DNA of 45,449 bases from Lachnospiraceae bacterium (lineage in GTDB: Bacteria; Bacillota; Clostridia; Lachnospirales; Lachnospiraceae). The stretch covers positions 1 through 45,449 of the forward strand of contig BLLU01000302.1 of NCBI GenBank assembly GCA_011959105.1, written 5' to 3'. The notes beneath the pieces are model-generated. The model was not told the origin of the DNA, searched no databases, and saw nothing but the letters and a program-made list of their open reading frames with translations. The translations under genes were made by a program, and so were the position numbers. Below, one piece after another: positions 42,456 to 45,449 of this stretch (position 1 is the stretch's first letter; each line of letters opens with the position of its first letter).

Positions 42456-43100
42456 TCAAGCATCCTGTAGACTCACGGGAATAATCTTTCCTGCAGTAAA
42501 TTCAAAAATATAATCTGACAATTCCTCAATATCACCAGCAATATGGCTTGTAAGCAAAATAAGTCTGTCCGGAGACTTTAATTCTAAAAGTAATTGTTTT
42601 ATTTGCGCCACACCCTGTTTATCTAATCCATTAAATGGTTCATCTAAAATAAGGATCTTTTGTTTTTCCATAATTGCCTGAGCTATAGCAAGTCTCTGAC
42701 GCATACCTAAAGAAAAATTTTTAACTTTTTCATTATTGTCAAGCTCCAGTCCCACCATTTCCAATGCAGTTCTTATTTCCTCATCGTTTATGATGTTCTT
42801 TATTTGGGCTAAATATTTCAAATTATCATATTGTGTATAGTTTTCTATGAATCCTGGCTTTTCAATGAGGACACCCAAATCAGGCAAAAAATCAATATCC
42901 TTACCAATAACTTGATCATTTAAGACAACAGTTCCACTATCAGCTTTCAAGAAGCCGCAAATAGTTTTAAAAAATACCGATTTCCCTGATCCGTTTGGTC
43001 CTATAAAACCATATATATTTCCGAATTCCAATTCCAGATCAACATTATCAATTATTACCTTTTTCTTGAATTTTTTTGACAATCCGCTTATTTTCAACAT
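42456..43100 (-). CDS. ABC transporter ATPase (peptide-antibiotic type)
   Basis: 214 residues, complete. Walker A GPNGSGKS near residue 35, signature FSLGMRQRLAIAQ near 128, Walker B ILILDEPFNGLD, H-loop LTSHIA. It belongs to the BcrA/LanF-like group with a short C-terminus. Its start overlaps the permease gene's end by 7 bases. It is the last gene of a four-gene minus-strand operon starting at 45340. It powers the export or immunity complex formed with the three membrane proteins. Confidence 0.9.
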   Translation of the reverse strand: MLKISGLSKKFKKKVIIDNVDLELEFGNIYGFIGPNGSGKSVFFKTICGFLKADSGTVVLNDQVIGKDIDFLPDLGVLIEKPGFIENYTQYDNLKYLAQIKNIINDEEIRTALEMVGLELDNNEKVKNFSLGMRQRLAIAQAIMEKQKILILDEPFNGLDKQGVAQIKQLLLELKSPDRLILLTSHIAGDIEELSDYIFEFTAGKIIPVSLQDA

Positions 43101-43801
43101 ATGTTTACTCTCCTTTTTCTAATTAAAGCACCATAAAAAATTGCAATACACAAATCCATACCTGCAATCAATAACAATATCTTTACGAAACCAATACGAC
43201 TTCTGAGAACTAAGAATCTAACAGTTGACATTGCAGGTAAAATTGGTATGGGCAAAAATGTGTTTAATATATATACTGCAATTATATATAAAAAACTGTT
43301 TTCTATCGAATAGCAATCGTTTGCAATAATATATAAAATCATAATTCCTAAAAAGCCCAAATCGTCTACTGCTAAATAGAAAAGACTTGATGCGGTCTGC
43401 TCTAAATAAAATCCCGAAAAACAATAGTATACAATGTGAGAGATAGTAAGCAGGATTTCCCCCAAAATAATAACCACCGCCGAATAAGCATATATAAATT
43501 TCTTATAATTAGTTGTCCTCGAAAGAATATAGATCATTATATCACAAGATAATTTATCAACAATTTTCCCTACGGCAATAAATACAATCGATACATTTAA
43601 AAGCTTTAATAAGACAGTACTGAAACCCCAAAAATAAATATCGTTTCCTCCTTGCCAGAAAATACTGCCGCTTTCTTCGTTAAGTTGAACACCTGTAAAA
43701 TTTGCATAAATAAAATCTACCAAAGCAAAAAGTATAATGGAAAATAAAATATCTTTTTTAAACTCTTTAACGATTATTTTAAAGAGCGTCAACACTTTCA
43801 T
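43094..43801 (-). CDS. ABC-2-type membrane subunit
   Basis: 235 residues, about six hydrophobic helices, few charged loops. The sequence is AT-driven (Ile, Phe, Lys), which makes family assignment hard. Its place directly before the ATPase gene, with a 7-base overlap, supports a permease role. It overlaps the preceding gene by 23 bases. The ribosome site is weak, so translational coupling is likely. Confidence 0.7.
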   Translation of the reverse strand: MKVLTLFKIIVKEFKKDILFSIILFALVDFIYANFTGVQLNEESGSIFWQGGNDIYFWGFSTVLLKLLNVSIVFIAVGKIVDKLSCDIMIYILSRTTNYKKFIYAYSAVVIILGEILLTISHIVYYCFSGFYLEQTASSLFYLAVDDLGFLGIMILYIIANDCYSIENSFLYIIAVYILNTFLPIPILPAMSTVRFLVLRSRIGFVKILLLIAGMDLCIAIFYGALIRKRRVNIC

Positions 43802-44546
43802 TCTCTAAAAACTCCCATCTCTTAGAAAAATAATTAATTGTAATCCAGATATACAGCACTAAGTATCCAATCAAGTGAATATTAAAAAAGACAACGGAGT
43901 CCCATAAATTAACACCATCAATTGAAAAAACATAACTTTCACCAGCCGAAAAATCTAATATTGGTATGTATTGTCCTTTTATTCTTAAAACCTCCATTGG
44001 AGATGTAAATATAAGATAAAGGAGAAATGGTAATACGCAAACACTTCCTCCCCTTTTTTGGAGATTCGGATATGCAAACCTAATGGTATAAATTATATAC
44101 TGAATTAGCAATCCAAGCAATATATATCGAATCAATAGAAAGAAAAATGTTATAATCAATTCTGGACTAACAAGTGATACACCTTTTATCAGCAAAAAAA
44201 ATATTGGCGTGGATAATACTATACAAGTAGATATGCAAGTAGATATTGCCAATATAACGCAATCTTCAAAGATCATTCTGCGTTTACTGCACGTTCTCGA
44301 AATACAACTGTAGTATGTAGAGAAAACACTTGACTTATGCTGAATCACCATAATAGGAATACAAATAAACCACAAAAAAAGATCCTTTTTCAAAAGGCTA
44401 AAATAACCAGAAATAGTAGTGAATTTATTGATATACATGTAAATAATCAAAAAAAAGACTTGAAGAAATATCATCAAATATATTAATGGCGATGTGTAAA
44501 TCAGTCTTAACTTATTTTTTATAAAACGAAACCGTTTCATATACAT
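43779..44546 (-). CDS. ABC-2-type membrane subunit
   Basis: 255 residues, about six hydrophobic helices. The start at 44546 (MYMKRFRFIKNKL) has AGAGG six bases upstream and shares one base with the preceding stop (TGATG). The frame extends to 44630 without a site. No clear similarity beyond membrane topology; operon position fits a LanE/G-like permease partner. Confidence 0.7.
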   Translation of the reverse strand: MYMKRFRFIKNKLRLIYTSPLIYLMIFLQVFFLIIYMYINKFTTISGYFSLLKKDLFLWFICIPIMVIQHKSSVFSTYYSCISRTCSKRRMIFEDCVILAISTCISTCIVLSTPIFFLLIKGVSLVSPELIITFFFLLIRYILLGLLIQYIIYTIRFAYPNLQKRGGSVCVLPFLLYLIFTSPMEVLRIKGQYIPILDFSAGESYVFSIDGVNLWDSVVFFNIHLIGYLVLYIWITINYFSKRWEFLENESVDAL

Positions 44547-45340
44547 CAATTTCCTCTTTTTTGGTAGATCTTCTCCGAAACCATCAATAATATCAAACCA
44601 ACAATAACATATATACCTATCAAAACACAATATCCGCTAATACGAAATGCCCCTTGATATGGCCGCATAACCACATTGGGTTGCAATGCTGTTGGTAAAA
44701 CCATATCCAATACCCCTACTATTATAAAAGGTGTTACGATTACAGCGATCTTGTTTTTAAAAAAAGACGTTACTCCTATAGCAAAAATCAAAAAACCAAA
44801 ATAGTATATAATATGTGAAATAAAAACTAAAGCAAAATACAACATAGGATTTTCTATAAAATAGTCTTCTTTAAAAGATACTATTCCCTGCACAAATTCA
44901 AGAGCTGTATCATGTTGTGTTAATAAACCAGTAACAACCGCAAAAAGCATCTCAGAAAAAGCCAATAATGCTGTGCCAGATAACGCAATAGCAAATGTTT
45001 TGTGTATAATATACTTCAAATTTCCTTTTCTGCCAACACAAAAATATCTAAAACGATTTGTTTTCTCTAATAAATATGTACTTAGATATGGCGCAACAAG
45101 TATCACTGGTGCCAATGCCTGTATCATATAATATGAACTTTCCCACACTCTGTACATGTTTCCATAATATTTTTTATAAAATATAATATCATCTATGTTT
45201 TGTATATCTTGGGCAGAATCTATTTTCAATGCCGTTCTCCAGCCGCCATAATATGCATTTATAATCATCAATCCAACAACTGCAACGATAAGAATAATAT
45301 TAGATTTTTTAAGCAAAGCTCTTTTTAATTCACTTCTCAT
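44546..45340 (-). CDS. ABC-2-type membrane subunit
   Basis: 264 residues with six hydrophobic helices; the first lies near the N-terminus after a basic stretch (MRSELKRALLKKS), as in many ABC-2 permeases. TAGGTGG lies just before the ATG. It is the first gene of the exporter operon inside the window. LanFEG-type immunity exporters usually have two membrane subunits; three here is unusual. Confidence 0.7.
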   Translation of the reverse strand: MRSELKRALLKKSNIILIVAVVGLMIINAYYGGWRTALKIDSAQDIQNIDDIIFYKKYYGNMYRVWESSYYMIQALAPVILVAPYLSTYLLEKTNRFRYFCVGRKGNLKYIIHKTFAIALSGTALLAFSEMLFAVVTGLLTQHDTALEFVQGIVSFKEDYFIENPMLYFALVFISHIIYYFGFLIFAIGVTSFFKNKIAVIVTPFIIVGVLDMVLPTALQPNVVMRPYQGAFRISGYCVLIGIYVIVGLILLMVSEKIYQKRGN

Positions 45341-45377
45341 AATAATGCCACCTACTTAATTTAAAAGAATGTTGGGA

Positions 45378-45449
45378 TTAAATAAACATTGTTACTAAAC
45401 CTCCATGCCCGCTGGGCACCACCATAAATGAAACTGTGCAGATGGCAGG
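45378..45449 (-). CDS. C-terminal end of a reading frame cut by the window edge
   Basis: The last 23 codons of an open minus-strand frame ending in VPSGHGGLVTMFI, with Cys, Thr and Ser further up (PAICTVSF). It ends 38 bases before the exporter operon's first ATG. It could be the tail of a peptide precursor or of any gene; too little is visible. Confidence 0.3.
   Translation of the reverse strand, partial: PAICTVSFMVVPSGHGGLVTMFI

Noticed and set aside
1..45449. CRISPR array, rRNA or tRNA genes
   Set aside because: No regularly spaced repeats and no rRNA or tRNA landmarks were seen on either strand.

Overview
The window looks like a Lachnospiraceae-type (Clostridia, gut Firmicute) chromosome segment. 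The signs are strong AGGAGG-type ribosome binding sites, clean sigma-A promoters, a housekeeping core at about 50% GC (leucyl-tRNA synthetase, an EF-G-like GTPase, ACT-domain prephenate dehydrogenase), and accessory families common in that group (MocR/MATE, HxlR, DUF1801, DUF6262 recombinase modules). Genus and species cannot be fixed from sequence reading alone.

Layout. 1-3.4 kb: a cysteine-rich small protein, two unrecognised small proteins and an unusual sigma-like protein. 3.5-10.3 kb: leuS and the EF-G paralogue on the minus strand, then tyrA on the plus strand and a PilZ protein. A repeated RNA-like element occurs at 1-127 (minus), 1417-1533 (plus) and 8607-8749 (plus, the tyrA leader). 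10.5-20.7 kb: a 1464-residue SF1 helicase ending in a HEPN-like motif, a self-regulated TetR gene, small genes, an orphan NADAR-like antitoxin operon, and two tandem radical SAM genes divergent from an HxlR regulator. 20.8-29.8 kb: an MFS exporter with an upstream leader peptide, a class 1 isoprenoid enzyme preceded by a 38-residue peptide ORF that ends in a Trp/Cys tail, a TetR/hydrolase operon, a tocopherol-cyclase-like protein, and a MATE exporter divergent from its MocR regulator. 29.8-40.4 kb: an FtsX-type permease whose ATPase gene is cut at its Walker B codons. Beyond the cut lies a module of three tyrosine recombinases plus a TnpC-like protein, followed by GC-rich mobile-element cargo (MazF toxin, degenerate resolvase, sigma-like regulator, a long gene-free structured stretch). 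40.5-45.4 kb: much AT-richer DNA with a VanZ-like gene, a winged-helix protein and a four-gene ABC exporter, plus the tail of a further reading frame at the window edge.

How the parts work together. Many regulator-target pairs are visible: TetR genes with palindromes in their own promoters, and a MocR gene whose operator fills the promoter spacer. Two operons 5.7 kb apart, the NADAR operon and the peptide/isoprenoid operon, share a 51-bp promoter block (43/51 identical). It carries direct repeats 21 bp apart, as expected for a common activator, perhaps of LytTR type. The best candidates for undescribed biology are the covarying RNA-like element, the peptide/isoprenoid pair with its shared promoter, and the helicase-HEPN protein. 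All need database and structure checks that could not be run here.
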